A stretch of 64,000 nt of DNA from Streptomyces seoulensis. GTDB taxonomy: Bacteria > Actinomycetota > Actinomycetes > Streptomycetales > Streptomycetaceae. How positions within the stretch are numbered: the stretch's first letter is position 1; every line of letters begins with the position of its first letter. This document shows, piece by piece, positions 50,103-59,896 of this stretch. The position numbers and the translations under genes were made by a program. The notes beneath the pieces are model-generated. The model was not told the origin of the DNA and did no database searches. It worked only from the letters and a program-made list of their open reading frames with translations. Location: positions 3,633,001 through 3,697,000 of the forward strand of contig NZ_AP025667.1 of NCBI RefSeq assembly GCF_022846655.1, in the 5' to 3' direction.

Positions 50103-51392
50103 TCAGCGCGGGGCGCGCTCGTCCAGCGCGGCCCGCCAGGCGGGCGGCCGGTCCTCGGGGGCCGGTTCGGCACGCCGGCCGCCCCGGGTGAAGAAATCAG
50201 CCAGCGGCAGGATGGCCGCGCCGACGGTCACCGCGTCGGGGCCGAGCCGCCCGAGCTCGATGGTGACCTGGTCCGCCGGATGCCGCAGCGCGTAGGTGGT
50301 CGCGTGGTGGCGTACGGCGGGCAGGAAGCGGGTGCCGAGCTGGAGCCCGGCCCAGCCACCGATGAGGATGCGCTCGGGCTGGAAGAGGTTGATCAGGTCG
50401 GAGAGGCCGGCGCCCAGGTACTCGGCGGTCTCCTCCAGCACGGCGAGTGCGACCGGGTCGGGCTCGGTGCCCCCGGCCGGGTAGGCGGCGGCGAGCATCG
50501 CGGTGAGCGCGGTCTCCTCGTCGGTGCCCTCGGGCGGGCGCCCGCCCTCCTCGCGCCAGCGGGCCAGCAGCGACTCGGCGCCCGCGTACGCCTCCAGGCA
50601 GCCCGGCGCCCCGCACCGGCAGCGGCGCCCGCGCACCCGTACCGTCAGATGCCCCCACTCCACGGCGCGGCCGTGCTCCACCTCGGGGGTGACCAGGCAG
50701 GCGCCGACGCCGGAGCCGAAGAGCACCACCAGGGCGTTGCGGGCGCCGCGCCCGGCACCGAACCACATCTCGGCCTGGCCGAGCGTCTTGGCGCCGTTGT
50801 CGATGAAGTACGGCACGCTCTCGGGGAGCTGGGAGGTCGAGCGGAGCAGCCGCTCCAGCGGGACGGCGTCCCAGCCGATGGTCTGGCCGTGCACCACGGC
50901 GCCCCGGTCGCCGGTGTGCTCGACGATGCCGGGCACGCCCACGCCGACGCCGAGCAGCCGTTCGGGTCTCGCGCCCTCGACGGCCAGCACCTCGGCGACG
51001 CCGTCCCTGATGTGGCCGGTGATGTCGTCCACGTCGTAGCCGGGCCGGGTCAACGGGCGCTCTGCGCGGGCGAGTTCGGTGAGGGCGAGGTCGAACAGCT
51101 CGACCCGGACGCGGGTCTCGCCGACGTCCACGCCGATCATCTGGCCGCTGTGCGGGGCGACGCGGAGGAGGGTGCGGGGGCGGCCGCCGTCGGAGTCGAC
51201 GCTGCCGGCCTCCTCCACGAGTCCGTCCGCGATCAGGTCCGCGACGACGTTGCTCACCGAGCCGGAGCTGAGTCCGGTCGCCGGGCCCAGCTCGAAGCGG
51301 CTGAGCGGGCCGTCGAAGTACAGCCTGTGCAGCACGGCAGTGCGGTTGCCCCGCCTCAGATCGCGTACCGTGCGCCCGTTCCGCCCCGCCAT
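50103..51392 (-). CDS. ROK-family transcriptional repressor
   Basis: The 429-aa protein has an N-terminal winged helix (LSRFELGPATGLSSGSVSNV) and a C-terminal ROK domain. VGVDVGETRVRVELFDL is the phosphate motif and CRCGAPGCLEAYAG the zinc motif. Such proteins (NagC/XylR type) repress sugar genes until a sugar binds. GGAAGGGG precedes the ATG at 51392. No sugar operon is adjacent, so its targets are elsewhere or include the glucanase to its left (inference). Confidence 0.92.
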   Translation of the reverse strand: MAGRNGRTVRDLRRGNRTAVLHRLYFDGPLSRFELGPATGLSSGSVSNVVADLIADGLVEEAGSVDSDGGRPRTLLRVAPHSGQMIGVDVGETRVRVELFDLALTELARAERPLTRPGYDVDDITGHIRDGVAEVLAVEGARPERLLGVGVGVPGIVEHTGDRGAVVHGQTIGWDAVPLERLLRSTSQLPESVPYFIDNGAKTLGQAEMWFGAGRGARNALVVLFGSGVGACLVTPEVEHGRAVEWGHLTVRVRGRRCRCGAPGCLEAYAGAESLLARWREEGGRPPEGTDEETALTAMLAAAYPAGGTEPDPVALAVLEETAEYLGAGLSDLINLFQPERILIGGWAGLQLGTRFLPAVRHHATTYALRHPADQVTIELGRLGPDAVTVGAAILPLADFFTRGGRRAEPAPEDRPPAWRAALDERAPR

Positions 51393-51508
51393 GTGGCCCC
51401 TTCCGACCCGTGCCCGACCTGCAACATACCCTTCGGCGCAGGCCGGACACGACTTCACGGGCCCCCTTATTTCATGCTGTGAGATTTCCAGGGGGTGCGG
51501 GTGCGGGC

Positions 51509-54500
51509 TCAGCCGGCCGCGTACACGTCCTCCACGTAGCGACCGTCGCCGACCAGGTCGTCCAGCCAGGCCGACGCCGCCGCGTCGTCCGCGCCCGGCG
51601 TGCGCTCGCGGTACATCGCGCGGAACGCGTCGCGGACGCCGGGCGCCATGCGGGCGCCGTCGCCGCAGACGTAGACCCGCGCCCCGGCGCCGAGCAGCTT
51701 CCAGACCTCGTCGGCCTCGGCGGCGATGCGGTGCTGGACGAACTGGACGCCGTCGACGGGGGCCGCGCTGAAGGCGGGGCGCAGCGAGACGGCACCGGCG
51801 GCCTCGGCCGCGCTCAGTTCGGCGGCGTGCAGATAGTCGGCCTCGGGGGCGTCACAGCCGAAGTAGAGCAGCGCGGGCGGGAGTTCGGCACCCTGGGCGC
51901 GGGCTGCCGCCCGGTCCATGACGACGCCGCGGAACGGCGCGAGACCGGTGCCGGCCGCGATCAGCACGACGGGGGTGGAGGTGTCGGTGCGGAACACCTC
52001 GCGGCAGGGCTGGACCCTGGCGTACACGGTGTCACCGGCCCGCAGACCGGCCAGGTGGCCCGAACCGGTGCCCCGGTAGCGGCCGTTGCCGGAGCGGGCG
52101 GGGGCGTCCAGCACCGAGACCATGAGGTCGGCGTGGCGCGGGTCGGCGGCCGGGGAGGAGGAGACCGAGTAGTGCCGGGGGCGCAGCGGGGTGAGCATGT
52201 CGAGCAGGCGGGGCCAGTCGAGGGCCTCGCGCAGGGCGGGGTGGTCCTCCAGGAGTTCGAGCAGGGTGCGCGGGTCGTCGCCGGTGAGGGCGGCGAGGGC
52301 GGCACGCTCGGGCGGGCAGGGGTTGGCCTCGGCGAGCAGTTCGCGCTGGCGCGCGGTGGGCCGTTCCTGCAACTCGACGTGCCGGGTCAGGAGTTCGCGC
52401 ACGCTGAGCGGGCGGTCCACGGCCAGGCCGTCGCGGCGCGGGCGGGTGGCGCGGATGTCGAGCAGCGCTTCGGGGTCGGCGCCGAGCGCGGCGAGGGCCC
52501 GCTCCACGGTCTCGGGGGCGTTGACCGGCAGCACGGTGAGGTGGTCGGCGGTGCGGTAGGTGACACCGTCGGGCAGGGCGACGCGCAGGAACCGCTTGAC
52601 CCGCGGGTGGCCGGGCGCGGTGAGGTCGTACGCCTCGGTGACGGTCATCGGGACCAGCTCGTGCCGCTCGGCGAGGGCGTCCAGCGGGCCGCCGGTCAGG
52701 GCGCGGACCTCGTAGGCGGTCTCGGGCTCGTCGGCGGGGGCGGTGGCGTCCGGGTCGCCGTACTGCCGGAGCAGGGCGGTGCGCAGGGCGGTGGTGTAGT
52801 CGCGGACGGCGCCGGTGAGGTCGCCGGAGGCGTCGGCGGCGGCGCGCTCGGTGAGGCGGGTGGCGCCCAGCTCGGCGAGGCGGGCGTCGATGCGGGTGGG
52901 CATGTGCTGGTAGGTGGCGGCCCAGTTGCGGTCGCCGACGCCGAGCACGGTGTAGGTGACGCCGGTGAGGTCGTGCTCACCCTCCAGCCAGGCGGCGAAG
53001 GCGATGGCGTCGTCGGTGGGGCGGCCGTTGTAGGAGGCGGCGGCGATGACGACGGGCCGGTCGGTGGGCAGGCCGTCGGCGTACGCGTCCAGCGGGGCCA
53101 CCTCGGTGGCGGCGCCGAGGGCGGCGGCCTCGTCGGCGAGCTGTCCGGCGAAGTCGCGGCAGGTGCCGTAGTTGCTGCCGTGCAGGAACAGGGCGGCGGT
53201 GCCGGGGCGGACACGGGCGGGGAGACCCAGCGTGTCGGTGTCCTCGGCGGCCTGCGCGGCGACGGCGCCGGGCAGCGAGGAGTGGACGCGGTCGGCGTCG
53301 GTGCGCGGGGTCAGGGTGAGGGTGAAGCCCTCGGGCTTGAGGGTGAGCGTCTCCTTGATGTCCAGCTCGTAGCCGGCGTGGTCGTGCAGCCGGTAGCGGT
53401 GGACCAGCATGGCGAGCAGCATGGTCGCCTCGTGCAGCGCGAACTGCCGTCCGATGCAGGCGCGTTCGCCGGTACCGAAGGGCTTGAAGGCGTGCACCGG
53501 GCGGGCCGCCTCGGCCTCGGCGGTGAAGCGGTCGGGGTCGAACAGCTCGGGGTTGTCGCCCCAGACGGGCTGGCGGTGCAGCATCGGCACGAGCACGCTG
53601 ACGGCCTGCCCGGCGCGCAGCGGGACCCGACCGCCGAGCAGGGTGTCCTCGCGGGCCTCCCGGCTGAAGGCGGCGGCGGTCGGCCACAGCCGGAGCGCCT
53701 CGTTGAGCACCTGGCGGGTGTAGGTGAGGCGGCCGATGTCCTCGTAGGTCGGCTCGGGGTCGGCGGCGTCGCCCCACAGGGCGTCGGCCTCGCGCTGGAC
53801 CAGGCGCAGCGCGGTGGGGTGCTTGGCCAGGTAGTACAGCGCGAAGGACATCGCGCCGGAGGTGGTCTCGTGGCCCGCGATGAGGAAGGTGATGACCTGG
53901 TTGCGGATGTTCGCGGTGTCCAGGGTGGTGCCGTCGGCGGGGTGCTGGGCGCTGAGCATCAGTCCGAGCAGGTCGTCGGCCTCGCTCTGGTCGGTGCCGG
54001 TGCGGGTGGCGATGACCTCGTCCACGACTCCGGCGAGATAGTCGGCGTCCTTGCGGAAGGCGGCGTCGGCGGCGGAGTAGTCGCCGCCCGGCACGCGGGC
54101 CAGGCGGGTCATGCTCCACTCGAGGCAGCGCACCATCGACTCGACGAAGGGGTGCGGCTCGGCGCGCTCGAAGGAGCCGAAGTCGTAGTCGAACCCGGCC
54201 AGGCCGATGGTGTCGAGCGTCATCCGGGTCATGTCGTCGGGGACGTTCACCGGCTGTCCGGCGCGGGCGGCGCCGTCCCAGGCGTCGATGAGGCGCTGGG
54301 CCACCTTCAGCATCACCGGGTGGTAGGAGCGCATCGAGCCGAGCGCGAAGGCGGGCATCAGGATGTCGTGCGCCTTGGCCCAGTTCGGCTCGTCGTTGTA
54401 CGCGGTGAACAGGCCGTCGGCCGCGAAGGCGCGCACGTTCTCCAGCGCGGGCCCGATGTGCTTGGCGAACCGGTCCTCGTCCGCCAGGTCGGCGATCAGG

Positions 54501-54682
54501 TCGGCGTCGGCGACGAACAGCGCGTCCCGCCCGTGCAGGCGGCGCACCAGCACCGGCCCGTGGGTCCGCATCAGCTCCATGACCTGCTGGATGGGGGTGC
54601 GGGTCGGCCCGGTGGCGGAGATGTCGACGACCGGCACGCCGGTGACGACGGGGGGCTCGGGGTGCGGTGCGGTGGGGGGCAT
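51509..54682 (-). CDS. Self-sufficient cytochrome P450-NADPH reductase fusion (CYP102/P450-BM3 type)
   Basis: The 1057-aa protein has a heme domain (1-470; I-helix AGHETTSG at 269, FGTGERACIGRQ with Cys409), a flavodoxin-like FMN domain (from about 496; LHGSNYGTCRDFAGQL and ASYNGRPTDDA), and an FAD/NADPH reductase (RHYSVSSSP, IAAGTGLAPFRG, YVCGDGARMAP). CYP102 enzymes hydroxylate fatty acids using NADPH without separate partners. A PAS-LuxR regulator is divergent at 54925. No clear ribosome site lies before the ATG. A related stand-alone heme protein is encoded at 61443. Confidence 0.95.
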   Translation of the reverse strand: MPPTAPHPEPPVVTGVPVVDISATGPTRTPIQQVMELMRTHGPVLVRRLHGRDALFVADADLIADLADEDRFAKHIGPALENVRAFAADGLFTAYNDEPNWAKAHDILMPAFALGSMRSYHPVMLKVAQRLIDAWDGAARAGQPVNVPDDMTRMTLDTIGLAGFDYDFGSFERAEPHPFVESMVRCLEWSMTRLARVPGGDYSAADAAFRKDADYLAGVVDEVIATRTGTDQSEADDLLGLMLSAQHPADGTTLDTANIRNQVITFLIAGHETTSGAMSFALYYLAKHPTALRLVQREADALWGDAADPEPTYEDIGRLTYTRQVLNEALRLWPTAAAFSREAREDTLLGGRVPLRAGQAVSVLVPMLHRQPVWGDNPELFDPDRFTAEAEAARPVHAFKPFGTGERACIGRQFALHEATMLLAMLVHRYRLHDHAGYELDIKETLTLKPEGFTLTLTPRTDADRVHSSLPGAVAAQAAEDTDTLGLPARVRPGTAALFLHGSNYGTCRDFAGQLADEAAALGAATEVAPLDAYADGLPTDRPVVIAAASYNGRPTDDAIAFAAWLEGEHDLTGVTYTVLGVGDRNWAATYQHMPTRIDARLAELGATRLTERAAADASGDLTGAVRDYTTALRTALLRQYGDPDATAPADEPETAYEVRALTGGPLDALAERHELVPMTVTEAYDLTAPGHPRVKRFLRVALPDGVTYRTADHLTVLPVNAPETVERALAALGADPEALLDIRATRPRRDGLAVDRPLSVRELLTRHVELQERPTARQRELLAEANPCPPERAALAALTGDDPRTLLELLEDHPALREALDWPRLLDMLTPLRPRHYSVSSSPAADPRHADLMVSVLDAPARSGNGRYRGTGSGHLAGLRAGDTVYARVQPCREVFRTDTSTPVVLIAAGTGLAPFRGVVMDRAAARAQGAELPPALLYFGCDAPEADYLHAAELSAAEAAGAVSLRPAFSAAPVDGVQFVQHRIAAEADEVWKLLGAGARVYVCGDGARMAPGVRDAFRAMYRERTPGADDAAASAWLDDLVGDGRYVEDVYAAG

Positions 54683-54924
54683 GGCGCGGCAACTGCCTTT
54701 CGCGGGGCGGGACTAGCGATTCGCGGGGGGCGGGACTGGCACTGTCCAGCGTGCTCCAGCGGTGGGGCGCGTCGACGCCTGGCCACTACACGAACGTGCA
54801 GTGGAAAGTCGGCGGGAGCACTTGCGCACCGGCTCGGAGCTTCCCCCGAAGTTGCCGCTGACCTGGGTTTTCGTCTTGGATGACCTGGATGGCGGCGGGA
54901 CGGCTCGGCACCTTGGAGGCTGGC

Positions 54925-55569
54925 GTGGAATGGGGCCTGGCGGATGCCGTGGTGTGGCGCAACAGGGCCCTGACGCTCTTCGACCGGGTGGCGGTACCGG
55001 TCGCGGTCTGCGACGTGTACGGCCAGGTGGTGCTGGCCAACCCGGCCATGGCGGCCGAGTGCGGTACGACCCCGGGGCAGCTCCGCGGCCGTGACGTGCT
55101 GGAGCTGTTCCGGCCGCAGGAGGCCGGCCAGGTGGAGCGGATCGCCCAGGCCCTGCGGCTGCGGCACCGCTCCCGCTACCAGGTGTCGGTGAGCTGGAGC
55201 GCGCCCGGCGGGGTGGAGCGGTTCGGAGAGCTGACCGCGGACCCGGTGAGCGACAGCGTGGACGCGGTCCCGGCGCTGCTGGTGATGCTGCGGGTGCTCG
55301 GGGAGAGCGGCCCGGACCCCGTCCCCGAGCCGGAGCCCGTCACCCCGGTGGAGGGCGCGGTGCTGGCGTTGCTGGCCGGGGGCGCCACGACCGACCGGGC
55401 AGCCCGCGAGCTGGGGCTGAGCCGGGACGGTGTCGCCTATCACCTGCGCCGCCTGTCCGCCCGCTGGGACGCGGCCAACCGGACGGAACTGGTCGCCCGC
55501 GCCTACGCCTTGGGCGTACTCGCGCCGGGGGTGTGGCCGCCTCGGGTACGGGGAGCCGAGGCGGAGTAG
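54925..55569 (+). CDS. PAS-LuxR-type transcriptional regulator
   Basis: The 214-aa protein has an N-terminal PAS-like sensor (about 12-110; FDRVAVPVAVCDVYGQVVLA) and a C-terminal LuxR/GerE helix-turn-helix (about 150-200; TDRAARELGLSRDGVAYHLR). The GTG at 54925 is chosen because TTGGAGG lies 5 nt upstream; ATG 54880 would extend it by 15 residues. It is divergent from the P450-reductase fusion gene, with 240 bp between starts, and is probably its regulator. PAS-LuxR proteins regulate polyene clusters in other Streptomyces, but no such cluster is in this window. Confidence 0.85.
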   Translation: MEWGLADAVVWRNRALTLFDRVAVPVAVCDVYGQVVLANPAMAAECGTTPGQLRGRDVLELFRPQEAGQVERIAQALRLRHRSRYQVSVSWSAPGGVERFGELTADPVSDSVDAVPALLVMLRVLGESGPDPVPEPEPVTPVEGAVLALLAGGATTDRAARELGLSRDGVAYHLRRLSARWDAANRTELVARAYALGVLAPGVWPPRVRGAEAE

Positions 55570-55676
55570 GGCCGCGGGCGGAAATTCCCTTGGCCCGGCA
55601 CGCCCGCGCTCTATACCCTCGACTCCCGAAACCTAGACCCCCTAGGCTCACGGCTACAACAGAAGGGCTCCTCCCG

Positions 55677-56171
55677 ATGCGACCCCTCACCGAGCAGGAC
55701 ATCCGCGCCTCCTTCGTCAACTGCTCCAAGGGCGACGCCAAGAGGCTGGCGATCCCCCGCGACCTGGGCGAACGACCCTGGGACGACCTCGACTTCCTGG
55801 GCTGGCGCGATCCGGGAGCGCCCGACCGCAGCTATCTGGTGCTCGAACGCGGCGAGGAGCTCGTCGGCGTCGCGCTGCGCTTCCCGACCGTCCGGCGCGG
55901 GTCCCACCACCGGAGCATGTGCTCGGTGTGTCTGACGACCCATCGCGGCGGCGGCGTCTGTCTGATGACCGCCCGCAAGGCGGGCCCCGCGGGCCGTGAG
56001 GGCAACTCCGTCGGCGTGTACATGTGCGCCGACCTGGCGTGTTCCCTGTACGTCCGGGGGAAGAAGGTGCCGGAGTCGGGGAGCAGGTTCGAGGAGAGCC
56101 TGACGGTCCCGGAACAGATCGCCCGCGCCGAGGGAAACCTGACGGCCTTCATCGATCAGTTGTACGCCTGA
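55677..56171 (+). CDS. FBP-domain (FusB/FusC-like) treble-clef zinc-finger protein
   Basis: The 164-aa protein has an N-terminal helical part (LTEQDIRASFVNCSKGDAKR) and a C-terminal zinc finger with Cys pairs CSVC and CADLAC, as in the fibronectin-binding/FusB family. FusB-type proteins bind elongation factor G and release fusidic-acid-stalled ribosomes. Most actinobacterial members are uncharacterised. GAAGG lies about 10 nt before the ATG. Confidence 0.88.
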   Translation: MRPLTEQDIRASFVNCSKGDAKRLAIPRDLGERPWDDLDFLGWRDPGAPDRSYLVLERGEELVGVALRFPTVRRGSHHRSMCSVCLTTHRGGGVCLMTARKAGPAGREGNSVGVYMCADLACSLYVRGKKVPESGSRFEESLTVPEQIARAEGNLTAFIDQLYA

Positions 56172-56245
56172 GGGCACCCCTTTCGCGTAGACGCTGCTCG
56201 AACGGCCCCGTTCGGCGCGGTTACGGAAAGGGAAGACGCCAAAGG

Positions 56246-57526
56246 ATGCCAGACGTACGGAAGTGGATGGACGGGCCGCAGCGGCGGAAGTGGGCCGACG
56301 CGCTGCGGCGTCTGCTCGCGCGCCGCCGGGAGCCGGTGGTCGTCCAGACACTGCGGTCGGCCGCCGCGGCCACGGTCGCCTATGTGATCGCGCTGCGGCT
56401 CAGTCCGGAACCGGCCCCGCTGACCGCGCCCCTGACCGCCCTGCTGGTCGTCCAGGTCACCTTCTTCGCCACGCTCACCAACGGCATCCGCCGTGTGAAC
56501 GCGGTGGTGACGGGCGTCCTGGTCGCCATCGTCTTCAGCCTCCTGGTCGGCCTGACCTGGTGGAGCCTCGCCCTGCTGCTGGTGGCCGCGCTGAGCGTGG
56601 GTCATCTGGTGCGCGTGCACGAGTACGTCAACGAGGTGGCGATCAGCGCGATGCTCGTGCTCGGCGTCACCACGGTCGGCTACACCGCCTGGGCGCGGAT
56701 CGTGGAGACGCTGATCGGCGCCATCATCGGCATGGCCTGCAATCTGCTGCTGCCGCCCCCGGTGTGGATCGACGCGGCCGAGCGGTCGATCGAGTGGCTG
56801 GCCCGCCGGGTGCGCCAGCTCATGCTCCGGATGGGTGAGGAGGCGGCCGGCGCCATCCCCTGGCAGCGGGCGGCCGAACGGCTGCACGAGGCACGGCGGC
56901 TGGACCACGACATCATCCAGGTGGACGCGGCCCTGCGGCAGGCGGAGGAGAGCCTGCGGCTCAACCCGCGCGTCAAGGAGGGCCTGCTGCACCGGGTGGT
57001 GCTGCGCACGGGCCTGGACACGCTGGAGATCTGCACGGTCGTCCTGCGGGTGCTGGCCCGCTCCTTCACCGACCTGGCGAAGTCACGGGGCGCCAAGGAG
57101 CTGTTCCCGCCGCCGATCGGGGCGACCGTGGAGCAGGTGCTGTCCGAGATCGCGGACGCGGTGGTGAGCTTCGCGGTCCTGGTGACCACCGATCTGAGCG
57201 CCAACGCCGAGTCGGCCGAGGCCCGGCTGACCGCCGAGCTGCACACGGCCGCCGCCACCCGCGACCGGCTCGCGGAACAGCTCCAGACCCATGTCGAGGA
57301 GGACTGGGAGGACTGGCAGTTGCTCGGCGCGGTCCTGACCGAGGTCAGCCGGATCATCGACGAGCTGGACACCGAGCACCGCAGCCAGCGCCTCCTGGAG
57401 GAGCTGGACCGGGTGTCGCGCCAGCAGCGCGCCAAGATGCCCCGGGTGAACCGCCTGCGCCAGCGCCTGGGCGTGCAGGAGGACCTGTGGCGGAACCGCG
57501 CGGGGGTCGGCGGGCGTTCTGGGTGA
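56246..57526 (+). CDS. FUSC/aromatic acid exporter-like membrane protein
   Basis: The 426-aa protein has about five or six membrane segments in its first 190 residues (VAYVIALRLSPEPAPLTAPL through LIGAIIGMACNLLLPPP), then a long cytoplasmic helical region of about 230 residues with coiled-coil character (EARLTAELHTAAATRDRLAE). This matches aromatic acid exporter family 1/FUSC proteins. Substrate is unknown. A GGGAAG site lies about 10 nt before the ATG. It is followed by an unknown gene after 45 bp. Confidence 0.87.
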   Translation: MPDVRKWMDGPQRRKWADALRRLLARRREPVVVQTLRSAAAATVAYVIALRLSPEPAPLTAPLTALLVVQVTFFATLTNGIRRVNAVVTGVLVAIVFSLLVGLTWWSLALLLVAALSVGHLVRVHEYVNEVAISAMLVLGVTTVGYTAWARIVETLIGAIIGMACNLLLPPPVWIDAAERSIEWLARRVRQLMLRMGEEAAGAIPWQRAAERLHEARRLDHDIIQVDAALRQAEESLRLNPRVKEGLLHRVVLRTGLDTLEICTVVLRVLARSFTDLAKSRGAKELFPPPIGATVEQVLSEIADAVVSFAVLVTTDLSANAESAEARLTAELHTAAATRDRLAEQLQTHVEEDWEDWQLLGAVLTEVSRIIDELDTEHRSQRLLEELDRVSRQQRAKMPRVNRLRQRLGVQEDLWRNRAGVGGRSG

Positions 57527-57571
57527 GGGGACACCGGGCCGGACCGGTGCCCGAACCGAGGGGGCGGACCG

Positions 57572-58621
57572 ATGGCCGAGCGGGCCGGGGTGCGGATCGA
57601 CGGGAACACGCTGCGGCTCGGTGGCGGGGTGGTGGTGCGGTTCGTGCGCACACTGCGGCTGCCGGAGCGGGGTACGCATCCGCTGCCGCCGGGGCTGGGT
57701 GAGTTCCCGCTGCGCCGGGTGGCGGACTTCGCAGGCCGGGTACCGGAGGAGTGGCGGGCGCGCGGTGGCGTGCTGCTGCCGATGTACCTGCGTGAGGCGA
57801 TGTGGCTCAGCTTCGCCGGTACGACGGAACCTGCCGCGCTCCAGGTCGGCGTCGGCAAGGTGTGCGCGGTCTCCGGCAAGCCCTGGCTGGGCGAGCTGGC
57901 GCGCGACCCGCAGAACTACGTCACGCTCCCCCGCCAGCCCTGGCTGGACGGCATCAACTCCGGCGAGGGCACCGTCCGCCAGTTCGTCGCCGTACCCCTC
58001 GGGCTCGGCGCCACCGTGGAGGGGCAGGTGACCGGCGAGGAGACCTGGGGCGGGGTGCAGTTGCAGGCGTTCGGGCTGCGCCCCGAGGCGCTCGCCCGGT
58101 GGCGGGCGGCCGAGCGCGCCCGGTCCGCGCCGCTCGCCGGGGGCTACGGCGCCCAGCCGGCCTTCGCGGCCCCGCCCGCCTTCGCCGCCCCGGCCCCCGG
58201 AGGTCCCCCGCCGTCCGCCGGCGCGGCTCCCCGGCAGGCGGCGGCGATGGGCCTGGGCGTGGGCGGCTCGATGCGCCAGGAGGTGTACCGGGACGAACGG
58301 CCCGCGGCGGACTGGTCCGGCACCCCGGCCGGGCGGGTCTTCGTCCACCTGGTCACCCCGCCCGAATGGCGCCGCATCACCGGCGAGGAGCCCCCGCCCT
58401 CGCCCGTGGACCGGGCCGCGTACACCCGGGCGGGCCTGCCCTGGTTCGACCACTACGACGACGAGGCCGCCGACCTCTCCCCCGCCGACGCCCTGAAGGC
58501 GGTGCGCCCGGTGGGCGACTGGCTGGGCGACGACCCGGAGCCCTGGCAGCAGCCGTCGCCGGGCCAGGTGGTCCCCCTGAAGGACGCGCCGGGCGAGCCG
58601 GTGACGGACGGCGACTGGTGA
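57572..58621 (+). CDS. Conserved hypothetical protein
   Basis: The 349-aa protein shows no signal peptide or membrane segment. The first 190 residues (RIDGNTLRLGGGVVVRFVRT, then GGVLLPMYLREAMWLSFAG) appear to be a compact alpha/beta domain. A low-complexity Ala/Pro/Gly stretch (about 190-225) leads to a C-terminal part ending acidic. A family name is not recognised. It begins 45 bp after the FUSC gene with a GAGGGGGCGG site and may be cotranscribed with it. Confidence 0.78.
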   Translation: MAERAGVRIDGNTLRLGGGVVVRFVRTLRLPERGTHPLPPGLGEFPLRRVADFAGRVPEEWRARGGVLLPMYLREAMWLSFAGTTEPAALQVGVGKVCAVSGKPWLGELARDPQNYVTLPRQPWLDGINSGEGTVRQFVAVPLGLGATVEGQVTGEETWGGVQLQAFGLRPEALARWRAAERARSAPLAGGYGAQPAFAAPPAFAAPAPGGPPPSAGAAPRQAAAMGLGVGGSMRQEVYRDERPAADWSGTPAGRVFVHLVTPPEWRRITGEEPPPSPVDRAAYTRAGLPWFDHYDDEAADLSPADALKAVRPVGDWLGDDPEPWQQPSPGQVVPLKDAPGEPVTDGDW

Positions 58622-58705
58622 GCGCCCGCCCCGCCTTGCCTTCGGCGGCCGGTCCGCGACAGGGTGGCCGGGACCACGGTGACGGGTGAGCACTCAAGGG
58701 GCGGC

Positions 58706-59896
58706 ATGGACAGGGCAGCGCGGGCGGAACGGGACGGCTGGAGCAGGCGGCGCTTCGTCGGCGCCATGGCGGGCACGGCCGCCGTCGTGACGGTGCCCGC
58801 ACCGGCGGCGCCGCTGCCGGAGCCCGCTCCGCGGCCCCGGCACGAGCCCCACCGGGCCGAACCGGGGCCGCGCCCGCTGTACCTGGGCACGTACACGTCC
58901 GTCGAGGGCGGCGGCAAGGGCGTGTCCGTGGCGACGTACGACCCGGTCTCGGGCTCGATCACCGACGCGGAGTCGCTGGCCGAGATCCCGGACCCGTCGT
59001 ACGTCACCGTCCACCCGGACGGACGGACGCTGTACGCGGTCGACGAGCGCGAGGACGGCGCGGTCACCGCCGTACGGCTGGCGGACCGCGAGGTGCTGGG
59101 CAGCCGGAGCACGGGCGGTTCGGGGCCCTGCCACCTCTCGGTGCACCCGAGCGGCCGCTGGCTGCTGAGCGCGAACTACGGATCGGGCAGTGTCTCCGTG
59201 CATCCCCTCGACGCCTCGGGCGCCCTCGGCGAGCGCACCGCGCTGGTCACCCACGGCAGCCCTGCGCCGGGGCCGGATCAACAGGGCCCGCACGCGCACC
59301 AGTTCATCACGAGCCCGGACGGCGGCCATGTCCTCGCCGTCGACCTGGGCACCGACACCGTCTACACCTACCGGCTGGACGCGGAGCGGGGCACGCTGAC
59401 CGAGGTGTCCCAGGCGCACACCAGGCCGGGCGCGGGCCCGCGCCATCTGACGTTCCATCCGGACGGGCGGTACGCGTACCTCGCCAACGAGGTCGACGAC
59501 ACCGTGGCCGTGTGTACGTACGACGCGGCGACCGGCCGGCTCACCGTGGGCGAGCCGCAGTCCTCGGGCGCGAGCGGGGGCACGACCAACTACCCGGCCC
59601 AGTTCGTGGTGACCCCGGACAGCCGCTTCGCCTTCCTCGCCAACCGGGGGCACGACAGCGTCGCCCGGTACGCCGTCGAGGAGGACGGCGCCCGGCTGCG
59701 GCTGCTGGACACGGTGCCGGTGGACGGGGACTTCCCCCGACAGCTCGCGCTCACGCCGGACGGCCGCCTGCTGTTCACGGCGAACCAGCGCTCCGGCACG
59801 GTGAGCGTGTTCCACGTCGACAAGGACACCGGAGCGCTGCGCCCGGCGGGCGAGCCGTTCGCGTCACCGGTCGCCGTCTGCGCGGTGCCGCTGTAG
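58706..59896 (+). CDS. Tat-exported lactonase, 6-phosphogluconolactonase (YkgB) type beta-propeller
   Basis: The 396-aa protein has a twin-arginine signal (SRRRFVGAMAG) and a seven-bladed propeller of the lactonase family: LYLGTYTSVEGGGKGVSVATYD at the start of blade one (key YLGTYT), YVTVHPDGRTLYAVDE, CHLSVHPSGRWLL, RHLTFHPDGRYAYLANE and QLALTPDGRLLFTANQ. Its extracytoplasmic location makes a role in the pentose phosphate pathway unlikely; an extracellular lactone or cell-wall-linked substrate is more likely. The ATG follows AAGGGG. Its 3' end overlaps the leftward DUF2470 gene by 33 bp. Confidence 0.88.
   Translation: MDRAARAERDGWSRRRFVGAMAGTAAVVTVPAPAAPLPEPAPRPRHEPHRAEPGPRPLYLGTYTSVEGGGKGVSVATYDPVSGSITDAESLAEIPDPSYVTVHPDGRTLYAVDEREDGAVTAVRLADREVLGSRSTGGSGPCHLSVHPSGRWLLSANYGSGSVSVHPLDASGALGERTALVTHGSPAPGPDQQGPHAHQFITSPDGGHVLAVDLGTDTVYTYRLDAERGTLTEVSQAHTRPGAGPRHLTFHPDGRYAYLANEVDDTVAVCTYDAATGRLTVGEPQSSGASGGTTNYPAQFVVTPDSRFAFLANRGHDSVARYAVEEDGARLRLLDTVPVDGDFPRQLALTPDGRLLFTANQRSGTVSVFHVDKDTGALRPAGEPFASPVAVCAVPL

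Noticed and set aside
59864..59896. Overlap of lactonase and DUF2470 genes as a sign of misannotation
   Set aside because: Both proteins are complete to their natural C-termini. A 33-bp convergent overlap is common in dense actinobacterial genomes.
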